64,000 nt of DNA from RH-AL1 sp965277355 (GTDB lineage: Bacteria; Pseudomonadota; Alphaproteobacteria; Rhizobiales; Beijerinckiaceae): contig CBDICN010000002.1 of the NCBI GenBank assembly GCA_965277355.1, forward strand, positions 2,275,469 to 2,339,468, read 5' to 3'. Every line of letters begins with the position of its first letter. Position 1 is the first letter of the stretch. This document shows, piece after piece, positions 7,884-15,931 of this stretch. Made by a program: the position numbers and the translations under genes. Below the pieces are notes generated by a model. It saw only the letters and a list, made by a program, of their open reading frames with translations. It was not told where the DNA came from and did no database searches.

Positions 7884-10130
7884 ATGACCGTCGCGCGACA
7901 ACGTCCCGGGCCGGGGGCGAACCCGACCGCCACAGCCGATGTGCTGATCCCCGTCGCCGTCGACCAGACCTACACCTACACCACGAACGATCTCGCCCTT
8001 TCGCCGGGTGACTTCGTAGAGGTGCCGCTGGGCCCGCGCAGAACGATCGGCGTGGTGTGGGCGATCGGCAGCGGCGGCGGCCCGAAGCTGAAGCCGGTAA
8101 ACGCCCGCCTCGAGCTGGCGCCGCTGCCGGCCAAGCTCCGCGGCTTTGTCGATTGGGTTGCCGGCTGGACGCTGGCGCCGCGCGGCATGGTGCTTCGCAT
8201 GTGCGTCCGGGCGCCGTTTTCCGGCGAACCGGCGGCGCCGAAGTTCGGTGTGAGGCCGACAGGCCACGTTCCGGAGAAGCTCACGGCCGCCCGCGAGCGG
8301 GTGCTCGCGGCGGCGGCCGACCTCGGCTTGTCCACCCGAGCGGCGCTCGCCGAGGCCGCCGCTTGCGCGCCCGCCGTGGTCGGCGCGCTGGTTGCCGCCG
8401 GCGCGTTGGAGATCGCGCCCTTCCCCGTGGCCCTCGTCGCCGGCCGGCCCGATCCCGACCACGCGGCGCCCGATCTCGCCCTCGCGCAGGCGGAAGCGGC
8501 ACGGCGCCTCGTCGCGGATGTGGCGGCCGGTGCCTTCGCCGTCAGCCTTTTGGAGGGCGTCACCGGTTCGGGCAAGACGGAGGTGTACTTCGAAGCGGTC
8601 GCCGCCGCGCTTCGTGCCGGTCGCCAGGCGTTGGTCCTGCTGCCGGAGATCGCGCTCACCGCGCAGTTCCTCGATCGGTTCGCCGCGCGCTTCGGCGTGC
8701 GTCCGGCGGAATGGCATTCATCGGCGGGCGCCAGGCGGCGCCAGCTCGTCTGGTCGGCGGTCGCTGCCGGCGAGGTCAAGGTCGTGGTGGGCGCCCGCTC
8801 GGCCCTCTTCCTTCCTTTCGCCGACCTCGCCCTCGTCGTCGTCGATGAGGAACACGAGGCGGCCTACAAGCAGGACGACGGGGTCAGCTACAATGCCCGC
8901 GACATGGCGGTGGTGCGCGGCCGGTTCGAGGGGGCCGCCGTGGTGCTTGCCTCGGCGACGCCTTCGCTGGAGACTCAGGTCAACACGCGGCAAGGCCGCT
9001 ACGCGCACCTGCGGCTGCCCGGCCGGTTCGGCGGCCGGCCGATGCCGGCCATCGCCGCGCTCGACCTCAAGCGCGACAAGCCGTCCCGCGGGCACTTCAT
9101 CGCGCCGGGTCTGCAGGCCGCGATCGCCGAGACCATCGCGAAAGGGGAGCAAGCGCTGCTGTTCCTCAACCGGCGTGGCTACGCACCGCTGACGCTGTGC
9201 CGAAGCTGCGGTCATCGCTTCCAATGTCCGAACTGCTCCGCCTGGCTCGTCGAGCATCGCTTCCGCCACGCGCTCGTCTGTCACCATTGCGGCCACCAGG
9301 AGCGACGGCCGCAGGTTTGCCCGATCTGCGAGGCGGCGAACGCGCTGATCCCCTGCGGGCCGGGCATCGAGCGGCTCGCCGAGGAGGTCGCCGAGCGCTT
9401 CCCCGAGGCGCGCACGCTGGTGCTGTCGTCCGACTTCCCCGGCGGCACGGACCGGCTTCGCGGCGAACTCGATGCGGTCGCCGACGGGCGCTGCGACATC
9501 GTCATCGGCACACAGCTGGTCGCCAAGGGGCACAACTTCCCCTTGCTGACGCTGGTCGGCGTGATCGATGCGGATATCGGCCTATCGAGCGGCGATCCCC
9601 GCGCTGCCGAGCGCACCTTCCAGCTCCTGCAGCAGGTCACCGGCCGCGCCGGTCGCTTCGAGCGGGCAGGGCGGGCGATCCTGCAGACCTGGCAGCCGGA
9701 GCACCCGGTCATCCGCGCCCTCCTGTCGGGCGATTCCGATCGCTTCTACGCCGAGGAAACCCGCCAGCGCGACCGCGCCGGACTGCCGCCTTTCGGGCGG
9801 CTCGCCGCGATCATCGTCTCGGGGCCGGATTTCGCCGGCACCCAGGCCCACGCCCGGGCCTTGGCGCATGCGGCCTTCCGTCTGCCGCCGTCCGGGCGCT
9901 GGACGCTGGCGCCGGCTGGCGGCGTGCCGGGCGATGCGGACACGATGTTGCTCGGGCCGGCCGAGGCGCCGATCGCGATCATCGCCGGGCGGCACCGCTT
10001 CCGCCTGCTCGTCAAGGCGCCGCGGCGCAGCGACCTGCAAGGATTCTTGCGGGCGCTGTCGCAGGCCGCGCCGCCGCCGCGCGGCGGCGTGAGGGTCGGC
10101 TTCGACGTCGATCCCCAGAATTTTCAATGA
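7884..10130 (+). CDS. priA: Primosomal protein N' (replication restart helicase PriA)
   Basis: 748 residues, normal PriA size. Order: N-terminal DNA-binding domain (about 18-110), winged-helix region, helicase lobes with Walker A G-V-T-G-S-G-K-T (225-232) and DEEH Walker B (321-324), and between the helicase motifs the zinc-binding insert with paired cysteines (C-R-S-C, C-P-N-C, C-H-H-C, C-P-I-C; about 439-480). A-T-P-S-L-E (motif III) and the G-T-Q-L/V-A-K-G-H-N-F motif are also present. PriA reloads the replisome at stalled forks. The ATG at 7884 is short of a strong ribosome-binding site, but the conserved domain begins soon after. Confidence 0.96.
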   Translation: MTVARQRPGPGANPTATADVLIPVAVDQTYTYTTNDLALSPGDFVEVPLGPRRTIGVVWAIGSGGGPKLKPVNARLELAPLPAKLRGFVDWVAGWTLAPRGMVLRMCVRAPFSGEPAAPKFGVRPTGHVPEKLTAARERVLAAAADLGLSTRAALAEAAACAPAVVGALVAAGALEIAPFPVALVAGRPDPDHAAPDLALAQAEAARRLVADVAAGAFAVSLLEGVTGSGKTEVYFEAVAAALRAGRQALVLLPEIALTAQFLDRFAARFGVRPAEWHSSAGARRRQLVWSAVAAGEVKVVVGARSALFLPFADLALVVVDEEHEAAYKQDDGVSYNARDMAVVRGRFEGAAVVLASATPSLETQVNTRQGRYAHLRLPGRFGGRPMPAIAALDLKRDKPSRGHFIAPGLQAAIAETIAKGEQALLFLNRRGYAPLTLCRSCGHRFQCPNCSAWLVEHRFRHALVCHHCGHQERRPQVCPICEAANALIPCGPGIERLAEEVAERFPEARTLVLSSDFPGGTDRLRGELDAVADGRCDIVIGTQLVAKGHNFPLLTLVGVIDADIGLSSGDPRAAERTFQLLQQVTGRAGRFERAGRAILQTWQPEHPVIRALLSGDSDRFYAEETRQRDRAGLPPFGRLAAIIVSGPDFAGTQAHARALAHAAFRLPPSGRWTLAPAGGVPGDADTMLLGPAEAPIAIIAGRHRFRLLVKAPRRSDLQGFLRALSQAAPPPRGGVRVGFDVDPQNFQ

Positions 10131-10384
10131 GGCCGATGGGCGGTCGCCTCGAACGGGTTCACCTGCGGACGCCTCCGCCGCCCCGCGTCCCTCATCTGGG
10201 GTCTTTCATTAGCCGGCGGATTGGACTAGGGAGGGACACAGTCGATGATGCCGAGCGCTCGTCGACTCAGGTCTAGCACCGCTTCGATCGCCGCCGTCGA
10301 TCGCGGTCACTAGCCTTTAGCGATCTTGCACGGGGCCCGGCTTCGCCGAGACTCGTCCAAGCTGGGACCGGGTGGGAGTTATCG

Positions 10385-10693
10385 GTGGAAACCAACGATC
10401 AGGCGGCCGAGACTCTCGGCCACAAGACGCCGATCAACCACGACGAACTTGTCAACAACATCATCGACACGATCGTCACCGAGGGCATGATCGATCGCGA
10501 GAAGGTGACGATGGATGCAACCATCGAGAGCCTCGATTTGAAGTCGATCGACATCGTCATGATCCTCACCGCCATCGAGGACAAGTTCGACGTCTACATC
10601 CCGATGGACGGCCCGTTCCACGAGGCGAAGGACGTGCGAAGCCTGATCGACGCCATCGCCGCCTACATCATCAAAGAAAAGCAGCAGGCCTGA
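10385..10693 (+). CDS. Acyl carrier protein, first gene of mini fatty-acid-synthase cluster
   Basis: 102 residues from a GTG at 10385-10387 preceded by GGTGGGAG. The four-helix carrier core is acidic; the phosphopantetheine serine is in D-L-K-S-I-D (Ser54), a variant of the canonical D-S-L-D/E. The length exceeds the usual 78-residue housekeeping ACP because of an N-terminal extension of about 18 residues. It is not AcpXL-like in context (no lipid A acyltransferase nearby). Its stop TGA overlaps the ATG of the ketosynthase (TGATG), so the two are coupled. It most likely carries the growing acyl chain for the next four genes. Confidence 0.85.
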   Translation: METNDQAAETLGHKTPINHDELVNNIIDTIVTEGMIDREKVTMDATIESLDLKSIDIVMILTAIEDKFDVYIPMDGPFHEAKDVRSLIDAIAAYIIKEKQQA

Positions 10694-11916
10694 TGGCGCG
10701 CAAGACGCGCGTCGTCATTACCGGTATCGGGGCCGTGTCCGCTGCCGGTGTCGGTGCCGAACGGCTGTGGTCCGCCGCCCGCGACGGACGCTCCTGCATT
10801 ACGCCTCCGGTCTTTCCTTATGCCTACCGCGGTCGAATCAAGATCGCGGCGCAGGTGCGAGACTTCGACCCGAAGCTCTACCTCGACAAGAACACGATGG
10901 CGTTCTGCGATCCGGTGAGCCAATACCTGCTCGTCGCCGCCGACGAGGCGATGGCGCAAGCGGGTTTCGATCGCGACACCCGTTTCGGACCGCGCGGCGC
11001 CACCATCGTCGGCACCGGCATCGGCGGCATGATCACGATCGAGGAAGGCATTCACCTTGCCCTCGTGCTCGGCGGGCGCCCGCATCCCTTGATGGTGCCC
11101 AAGCTGATCCCGAGCGCGTGCCCGGCCAATTTGTCGATCCGCTACGGTCTGCAAGGTCCGAGCTTCGCCGTCGTGTCAGCCTGCTCCTCCGCGACGCAGG
11201 CGATCGGCATCGGCATGCAGATGATCCGGTCCGGGGTGGTCGACGTCGCCGCGGTCGGCGGCACCGAGGACCACATCACCAATAACGCGATGCTGGCATG
11301 GGAAGCGCTGCGGGTGATGACGCCCGACTTCTGCCGACCGTTCTCGAAAGGCCGCAACGGCATGGTGCTCGGCGCCGGCGCCGGTGTCGTCCTGCTGGAA
11401 TCGGACGAGCACGCCAAGGCGCGCGGCGCGAGGATTCTCGCCGAACTGGCCGGCTACGGCACCACGACGGACGCCAAGGACCACGTCGCGCCCGACGTGG
11501 CCGGCGCGGCGCGGGCCATGCGCCTGGCGCTCGAGGATGCCGAGGTGTCGCCCGGCGACATCGACTACGTCAACGCTCACGGCACGGCGACGATCGTCAA
11601 CGATTCGACGGAATCGGCGGCGATCGCCCGGGTGTTCGGCGACCGCGCGCACACGGTGCCGCTGTCCTCGACCAAGCCGATCCACGGTCACGGGCTCGGG
11701 GCGGCCGGCGCGCTCGAGCTGGTTGTGACGCTGGGCGCGATGCGCGACGCCATCGCGCCGCCGACGATCAACTACATCGAGCCCGACGAGAAATGTCCGG
11801 TCGACGCCATTCCGAACGAGGCGCGGCCGATGCGCATCAAGACCGCGATGTCGAACTCCTTCGCGTTCGGCGGAATCAATGCCGTGCTCGTCGTGCGGGA
11901 GCCGGAGGCGGCGTGA
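10693..11916 (+). CDS. Beta-ketoacyl-ACP synthase, FabF-like
   Basis: 407-residue thiolase-fold condensing enzyme. Catalytic Cys164 in V-S-A-C-S-S-A-T, His296 in N-A-H-G-T-A-T, and Lys328/His333 in K-P-I-H-G-H-G-L-G-A give the complete Cys-His-His set, so it should both decarboxylate malonyl-ACP and condense. G-F-G-G-I/T-N-like S-F-A-F-G-G-I-N is present at the end. It is a second condensing enzyme besides FabB (31.2 kb) and is more FabF/NodE-like than FabB-like. The ATG lies in the ACP stop; its own stop overlaps the next start (GTGA). Role in the cluster: chain elongation. Confidence 0.92.
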   Translation: MARKTRVVITGIGAVSAAGVGAERLWSAARDGRSCITPPVFPYAYRGRIKIAAQVRDFDPKLYLDKNTMAFCDPVSQYLLVAADEAMAQAGFDRDTRFGPRGATIVGTGIGGMITIEEGIHLALVLGGRPHPLMVPKLIPSACPANLSIRYGLQGPSFAVVSACSSATQAIGIGMQMIRSGVVDVAAVGGTEDHITNNAMLAWEALRVMTPDFCRPFSKGRNGMVLGAGAGVVLLESDEHAKARGARILAELAGYGTTTDAKDHVAPDVAGAARAMRLALEDAEVSPGDIDYVNAHGTATIVNDSTESAAIARVFGDRAHTVPLSSTKPIHGHGLGAAGALELVVTLGAMRDAIAPPTINYIEPDEKCPVDAIPNEARPMRIKTAMSNSFAFGGINAVLVVREPEAA

Positions 11917-12308
11917 CGCGACACGAGCCGCGCTCGCTCGGCCGCTTCGAGGTCCGGGCCGAGCCGTCGGAGGTGGCGGCCTTCCGCGAGGCGACCGGGC
12001 TTTCGGACCGCGGCGATACGCTGCCTCTCACCTTCCCGATCCGCTGGCTCGCCGCGCCCGAGGTCCGCGCCGCCCTCGCGGCAATGGTGCCGGACGCCGA
12101 CCTCGTCCTCGTCCACGAATCGCAGACGTTCGACTACGACGCCCCTTTGCAGGGCGGCAAGACCTATGCGCTGTCGCTCGCGGCGCGGCGTGAGGCCGAA
12201 CCGGATCGGCTCGTGATCGATACCACGATCCTCGCCGCCGACGGCGCGCCGCGCGCGCGCTGCGAGACGATCCTGCGGTTGTTCTCCGTCGCGGACGCCC
12301 GGTCATGA
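11913..12308 (+). CDS. Hot-dog fold protein, probable non-catalytic dehydratase subunit
   Basis: 131 residues from a GTG overlapping the ketosynthase stop (GTGA). Its pattern (G-R-F-E-V-R-A, an F-P-I-R-W region, H-E-S-Q-T-F-D-Y and a G-K-T-Y-A-L-S strand) matches the N-terminal MaoC-like/FAS1 hot-dog half. It lacks the D-x-N-P-L-H catalytic motif seen in its neighbour. In mycobacterial HadA/HadB a non-catalytic hot-dog subunit of this kind binds the acyl chain and pairs with a catalytic one. I infer the same pairing with the next gene, whose ATG overlaps this stop (ATGA). Confidence 0.72.
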   Translation: MTRHEPRSLGRFEVRAEPSEVAAFREATGLSDRGDTLPLTFPIRWLAAPEVRAALAAMVPDADLVLVHESQTFDYDAPLQGGKTYALSLAARREAEPDRLVIDTTILAADGAPRARCETILRLFSVADARS

Positions 12309-12706
12309 TCGCGCCGCTTTGGCAGGGCGAGGCGATTGCGCCGCGCGTCTTCGGGCCGTTCGACGCCATCGCCGTGGCCGCCTACGCCCGGGCGTCCGCC
12401 GACGACAACCCGCTGCACGTCGACCCCGGTCTCGCCGCCCGCGCGGGTCTCGCGCGGCCGCCGATCCACGGCATGCTCGCGATGGGCTGCCTGGAAGCCT
12501 ACCTGCACGAGTGGCGCCACGACGTGACCGTGACGAAGCTCTCGGCCAAGTTCATCCGTCCGGTGCTCACCGGCGAGGCCATCGAGATCACCGGCAAGGT
12601 GGTCCGCGTCGCGCCGGGCTGCCCGGCCGTACTGCGGCTGACGGTGAAGCGGGACGGCGGCGAGCGCGACCTCGTCTGCGTTGCCGAGGCGTTCGTCGCC
12701 GCATGA
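12305..12706 (+). CDS. MaoC-like (R)-3-hydroxyacyl dehydratase, catalytic subunit
   Basis: 133-residue hot-dog hydratase. The hydratase-2 motif is intact: A-S-A-D-D-N-P-L-H-V-D (31-41) supplies catalytic Asp34 and His38-region residues, and P-P-I-H-G-M (52-57) completes the pocket. It should dehydrate (R)-3-hydroxyacyl thioesters to trans-2-enoyl thioesters (or the reverse). Starts on ATGA overlapping the previous stop and itself overlaps the next start in the same way. Together with the preceding protein it would form a HadAB-type heterodimer; that pairing is inferred. Confidence 0.82.
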   Translation: MIAPLWQGEAIAPRVFGPFDAIAVAAYARASADDNPLHVDPGLAARAGLARPPIHGMLAMGCLEAYLHEWRHDVTVTKLSAKFIRPVLTGEAIEITGKVVRVAPGCPAVLRLTVKRDGGERDLVCVAEAFVAA

Positions 12707-13500
12707 GCGCGATCCGTATGCCGCGATCCGTGCTGATTACCGGCGCGTCCAGCGGCCTCGGTCGCGGGCTCGCGATGGCCTATGCCGCGCCGGGCATGCG
12801 GCTCGCCCTCGTCGGGCGCGATGCCAGCCGTCTCGAAGCGGTCGCCGATGGCGCGCGGGCTCGCGGCGCCGCCGTGACGACCGGCACCCTCGACGTCCGC
12901 GACCGCGCCGCGATGGCGGCGTGGATCGACGCGGCCCATTCGGCGATGCCGCTCGACCTCGCCATCGCCAACGCCGGGATCACGACCGGCCTGGCGCCGG
13001 GCGAGCTCGCCGAGGATCCCGAGGCGGTGCGCGCGATCATCGCCACCAACCTCATCGGCGTGCTCAACACGATCGAGCCGCTGATCCGTCCGATGTGCGC
13101 GCGGCGGACCGGGCAGCTGGCGATAACGGGCTCGATCGCCGGCCTGCACGGCCTGCCTTATGCGCCGGCCTACAGCGTCACCAAGGCGGGCGTCCACGCC
13201 TATGCGGACGCGATCCGCGGGCGAGTCGAGCGCCACAACGTGCTCGTCAGCCTGATCGTCGCCGGCTTCATCAAGACGCCGCTGAACGATTCGATCACGG
13301 CGGCGAAGCCCGGCGAACTCTCGGAGGGCCAGGCCGCGGCCCTCATCAAGCGTCGCCTCGCCAAGGGTCACGCGACGATCGCCTTCCCGACCTTTCTCTA
13401 TGCGGCTGCGTTGCTCGGTCGCCTTATCCCCGATCGGATCTACGACCGCATCATGGGCGGCATGAACGCCGCCGTGCCGCAGACGCGCGAACGCGTCTGA
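12703..13500 (+). CDS. SDR reductase of the mini fatty-acid-synthase cluster
   Basis: 265 residues. T-G-A-S-S-G-L-G (13-20), A-N-A-G (88-91), Ser143, Y-S-V-T-K (156-160) make a complete SDR active site. Position last in the overlapping row suggests 3-ketoacyl-ACP reduction. However the C-terminal part (A-T-I-A-F-P-T-F-L-Y plus a hydrophobic stretch at about 225-250) is closer to the DltE-like SDR branch with a membrane-leaning tail than to classical FabG, so reduction of another lipid carbonyl is possible. The ATG overlaps the MaoC stop (ATGA). Confidence 0.82.
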   Translation: MSAIRMPRSVLITGASSGLGRGLAMAYAAPGMRLALVGRDASRLEAVADGARARGAAVTTGTLDVRDRAAMAAWIDAAHSAMPLDLAIANAGITTGLAPGELAEDPEAVRAIIATNLIGVLNTIEPLIRPMCARRTGQLAITGSIAGLHGLPYAPAYSVTKAGVHAYADAIRGRVERHNVLVSLIVAGFIKTPLNDSITAAKPGELSEGQAAALIKRRLAKGHATIAFPTFLYAAALLGRLIPDRIYDRIMGGMNAAVPQTRERV

Positions 13501-13568
13501 GGCGGCCCAAATCCGCCCGCTTTGCATCGCTTAGTCGCGCCGCTTCAGTGCTGATGGACCCTGTCCCC

Positions 13569-14663
13569 ATGACGTCGCGCCGCGTACTCGCCTTGCTGTT
13601 CGCCATGCCTTTGTTCGCCATGCCTTTGTTCGCCATGGCTCCGCTCGTTTGGCCTCTGCTCGCCTCCGTTCCGGCGAGCGCGCAGGATTACGATCGGCCG
13701 CCTCCTGGCTATGGCGGTGGAGGTGCCGTCGACGGCTACGGCGACGCGCCGGTGGACGCGCCGAGCCCAAGCGGATTGTCGGGGCGCGTGAGCCGGCTCG
13801 AAAGCCGCATCCGCGAAATGACCGGCCAGATCGAGGAGCTGCAGAACGCCAATCGGAAGCTCGTCGAGCAGCTGCAGAAATTTCAGGGCGACGTCGACGG
13901 TCGCCTCTCGTCGGGAGGCGGAACGCGCCCGAGGCGGAGCGAGGCGACGCCGCCCACGAGCGACGTCGCTCCGGAGTTGGACACGCAAACGGCCACGCCG
14001 AAGGCCCGCAAGCCGCGTCGCGACGATGCCTTCGACCCCGACAGCGCCCCGCCGAGCGACCCCGGCCGGCCGAAGCCGCTCGGCTCGATCGCCTCGAGCC
14101 AGCCGGACGATGGCGGCAACGCGCCGATGGACCTCAGCGGCGCCAGGCTGCGCCGCAACGAGAACAACGACACGATCGCGCCGACCTTGCGCCTGCCCTC
14201 GACGACGCCGCGCTCGGCGGCCGGAACCGTCGGAACTCAGATCACTCCGGACGGCACGGTGATCGCCAACACGGCTCCGGCGACGCCACAGGGCGAGTAC
14301 GAGGTCGCGCTCGGCTACTACCGCGACAAGCAGTTCGAAAACGCCGAGAAGGGGTTTACCGCCTTCATCGCGAAGAATCCGAAGAGCAAGCGCGTGGCGG
14401 AGGCGACGTTCTACCTCGGCGAGAGCTACGACCAGCGCGGGCGCAGCCGCGAGGCGGCCGAGCAGTATCTCAAGATTTCGACCGAATACGCCGGCTCCTC
14501 GCGAGCGCCGGATGCGATGCTGCATCTCGGCATGTCGCTCAAGGCGATCGGGGCCAAGGAGCAGGCCTGCGCCGCCTTCTCGGAGATCAACAAGAAGTAC
14601 CCGAACGCGCCGACCTACGTCCGCAGCGGCGCCGAGCGCGAGGCGAAGCGTGCGCAATGCTGA
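13569..14663 (+). CDS. cpoB: Tol-Pal system protein CpoB (YbgF)
   Basis: 364 residues from the ATG at 13569-13571 (an ATG at 13554 is the alternative; neither has a strong ribosome-binding site). Signal peptide 1-36 with an unusual repeated M-P-L-F-A core, then a low-complexity linker, a coiled coil at about 70-105 (G-R-V-S-R-L-E-S-R-I-R onward, the trimerisation segment), a long Pro/Asp-rich linker, and C-terminal TPR repeats from about 240 (Y-E-V-A-L-G-Y-Y-R-D-K-Q-F). CpoB links the Tol-Pal machine with peptidoglycan synthesis in the periplasm. It is normally just after pal; here the gene upstream is the SDR of the lipid cluster. tilS overlaps its end. Confidence 0.92.
   Translation: MTSRRVLALLFAMPLFAMPLFAMAPLVWPLLASVPASAQDYDRPPPGYGGGGAVDGYGDAPVDAPSPSGLSGRVSRLESRIREMTGQIEELQNANRKLVEQLQKFQGDVDGRLSSGGGTRPRRSEATPPTSDVAPELDTQTATPKARKPRRDDAFDPDSAPPSDPGRPKPLGSIASSQPDDGGNAPMDLSGARLRRNENNDTIAPTLRLPSTTPRSAAGTVGTQITPDGTVIANTAPATPQGEYEVALGYYRDKQFENAEKGFTAFIAKNPKSKRVAEATFYLGESYDQRGRSREAAEQYLKISTEYAGSSRAPDAMLHLGMSLKAIGAKEQACAAFSEINKKYPNAPTYVRSGAEREAKRAQC
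13596..13640. repeat. 15-bp unit repeated three times inside the cpoB signal-peptide codons
   Basis: Units at 13596-13610, 13611-13625 and 13626-13640 (consensus TTGTTCGCCATGCCT). Each adds L-F-A-M-P, so copy number changes would lengthen or shorten the hydrophobic core of the CpoB signal peptide without breaking the frame. Confidence 0.9.
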
Positions 14664-15753
14664 CGCTCGCGTCACCGGTGACCGGTCGGAGGCCGCCGCG
14701 GGATCAGCCGTGAGTCCGCCTGGACTGGGCGAGGCTCCGTTCGCCGGCGTGGCGGCCTTGCCGGCGCTGGTCCTGGCCGTGTCCGGCGGCCCCGATTCCA
14801 TGGCACTCCTCCACCTCGTCGCGCGATGGTCGCGGACCCGCGATGGGCGCGCCCCGCGCATCCATGTCGCCACGGTCGACCATCGGCTGCGAGCCGGAGC
14901 GCGTGACGAGGCTCTCCTCGTCGCATCGGCGGCCACGGCCCTCGGCCTGCCGCACGCGATCCTCGCATGGGAGGGCGACACACCCGCGACGCGGATCCAG
15001 CAGCGCGCCCGGGCGGCCCGCTACGAACTGCTGGCGGAGCACGCCGCGACCGTCGGCGCGACGGCCGTTCTCACCGCCCACCATGCCGACGACCAGGCCG
15101 AGACCGTGCTGCTCCGGCTCGGTCGCGGCAGCGGCATCGGCGGCCTCGGCGGCATGGAACGGGAGAGCGCGCTCGCTCCGGGGCTGACGTTGCTTCGCCC
15201 GCTCCTCGGCATCGCCAAGGCCGATCTTGTCGCCTACTGTCGCGCTATCGGGCAGACCTTCGCGGAGGATCCCTCGAACGAGGATGCGGCGTTCGCCCGC
15301 GTCCGGCTCCGCGCGCATGCGGCGCCGCTCGCCGCCCTCGGCCTCGACGCCCATGGGCTGGCGCGGCTGGCCCGTCGCATGGCGCGCGCCGACGCCGCGC
15401 TCGAGGCCGAAGCCGAGCGCCTCGAGGCGAGCCTGGCGCCGACCCGCGATGAAGGCCGCTACCGCGTCAGCCTCGCGCCGGCGCGGGCGGCCGCGACGGA
15501 GATCCTGCTGCGCCTGATGCGGCGTGCCATCGCGCATGTGGCGCCGGAGCGTCCCTTCGTCCGCCTCGAGCGTCTCGAGAGGCTGACCGCGGCGATCGAG
15601 GCGGCTCTGCGGGAGCGGCGCGGCTGTCGTTCCACGCTCGGGGGCACGCGCGTCGCGCTGACGAGCGACGGCATGGTCGATGTGTCGCGCGAGCCGGAGC
15701 GCCGCCGGGGACGCTCTTCGGCGGCGCGAGCGCGAGCCTCCCGCCGCGATTAA
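14650..15753 (+). CDS. tilS: tRNA(Ile)-lysidine synthase TilS
   Basis: 367 residues from a GTG at 14650-14652 with GAGGCG six bases ahead; it overlaps the cpoB end by 14 bases. A GTG at 14710 is the alternative. The PP-loop S-G-G-P-D-S (45-50) and the downstream H-H-A-D-D-Q-A-E-T-V-L-L motif identify the N-type ATPase that converts C34 of the CAU-anticodon tRNA-Ile to lysidine so that it reads AUA. The protein lacks the extra C-terminal domain of the E. coli enzyme (about 430 residues), as is usual in alphaproteobacteria. Followed by ftsH, the conserved order. Confidence 0.93.
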   Translation: MRNADARVTGDRSEAAAGSAVSPPGLGEAPFAGVAALPALVLAVSGGPDSMALLHLVARWSRTRDGRAPRIHVATVDHRLRAGARDEALLVASAATALGLPHAILAWEGDTPATRIQQRARAARYELLAEHAATVGATAVLTAHHADDQAETVLLRLGRGSGIGGLGGMERESALAPGLTLLRPLLGIAKADLVAYCRAIGQTFAEDPSNEDAAFARVRLRAHAAPLAALGLDAHGLARLARRMARADAALEAEAERLEASLAPTRDEGRYRVSLAPARAAATEILLRLMRRAIAHVAPERPFVRLERLERLTAAIEAALRERRGCRSTLGGTRVALTSDGMVDVSREPERRRGRSSAARARASRRD

Positions 15754-15931
15754 GGCCGAATTGACGCGTCCACTGAGTTCCCTTGGCAAGAGAAGAGGGC
15801 GGCCTTACATTGCCCACAGTGGTTCGTTGCTGTTGGCGGTGCTGCTTGCGGTCTCGCCGACCGAACCTTGCTCTTCGACGACCTTCCTCCCACGGATCAG
15901 GGCCTGCGGCCGGGGTCCTCCTGGAACGCAC

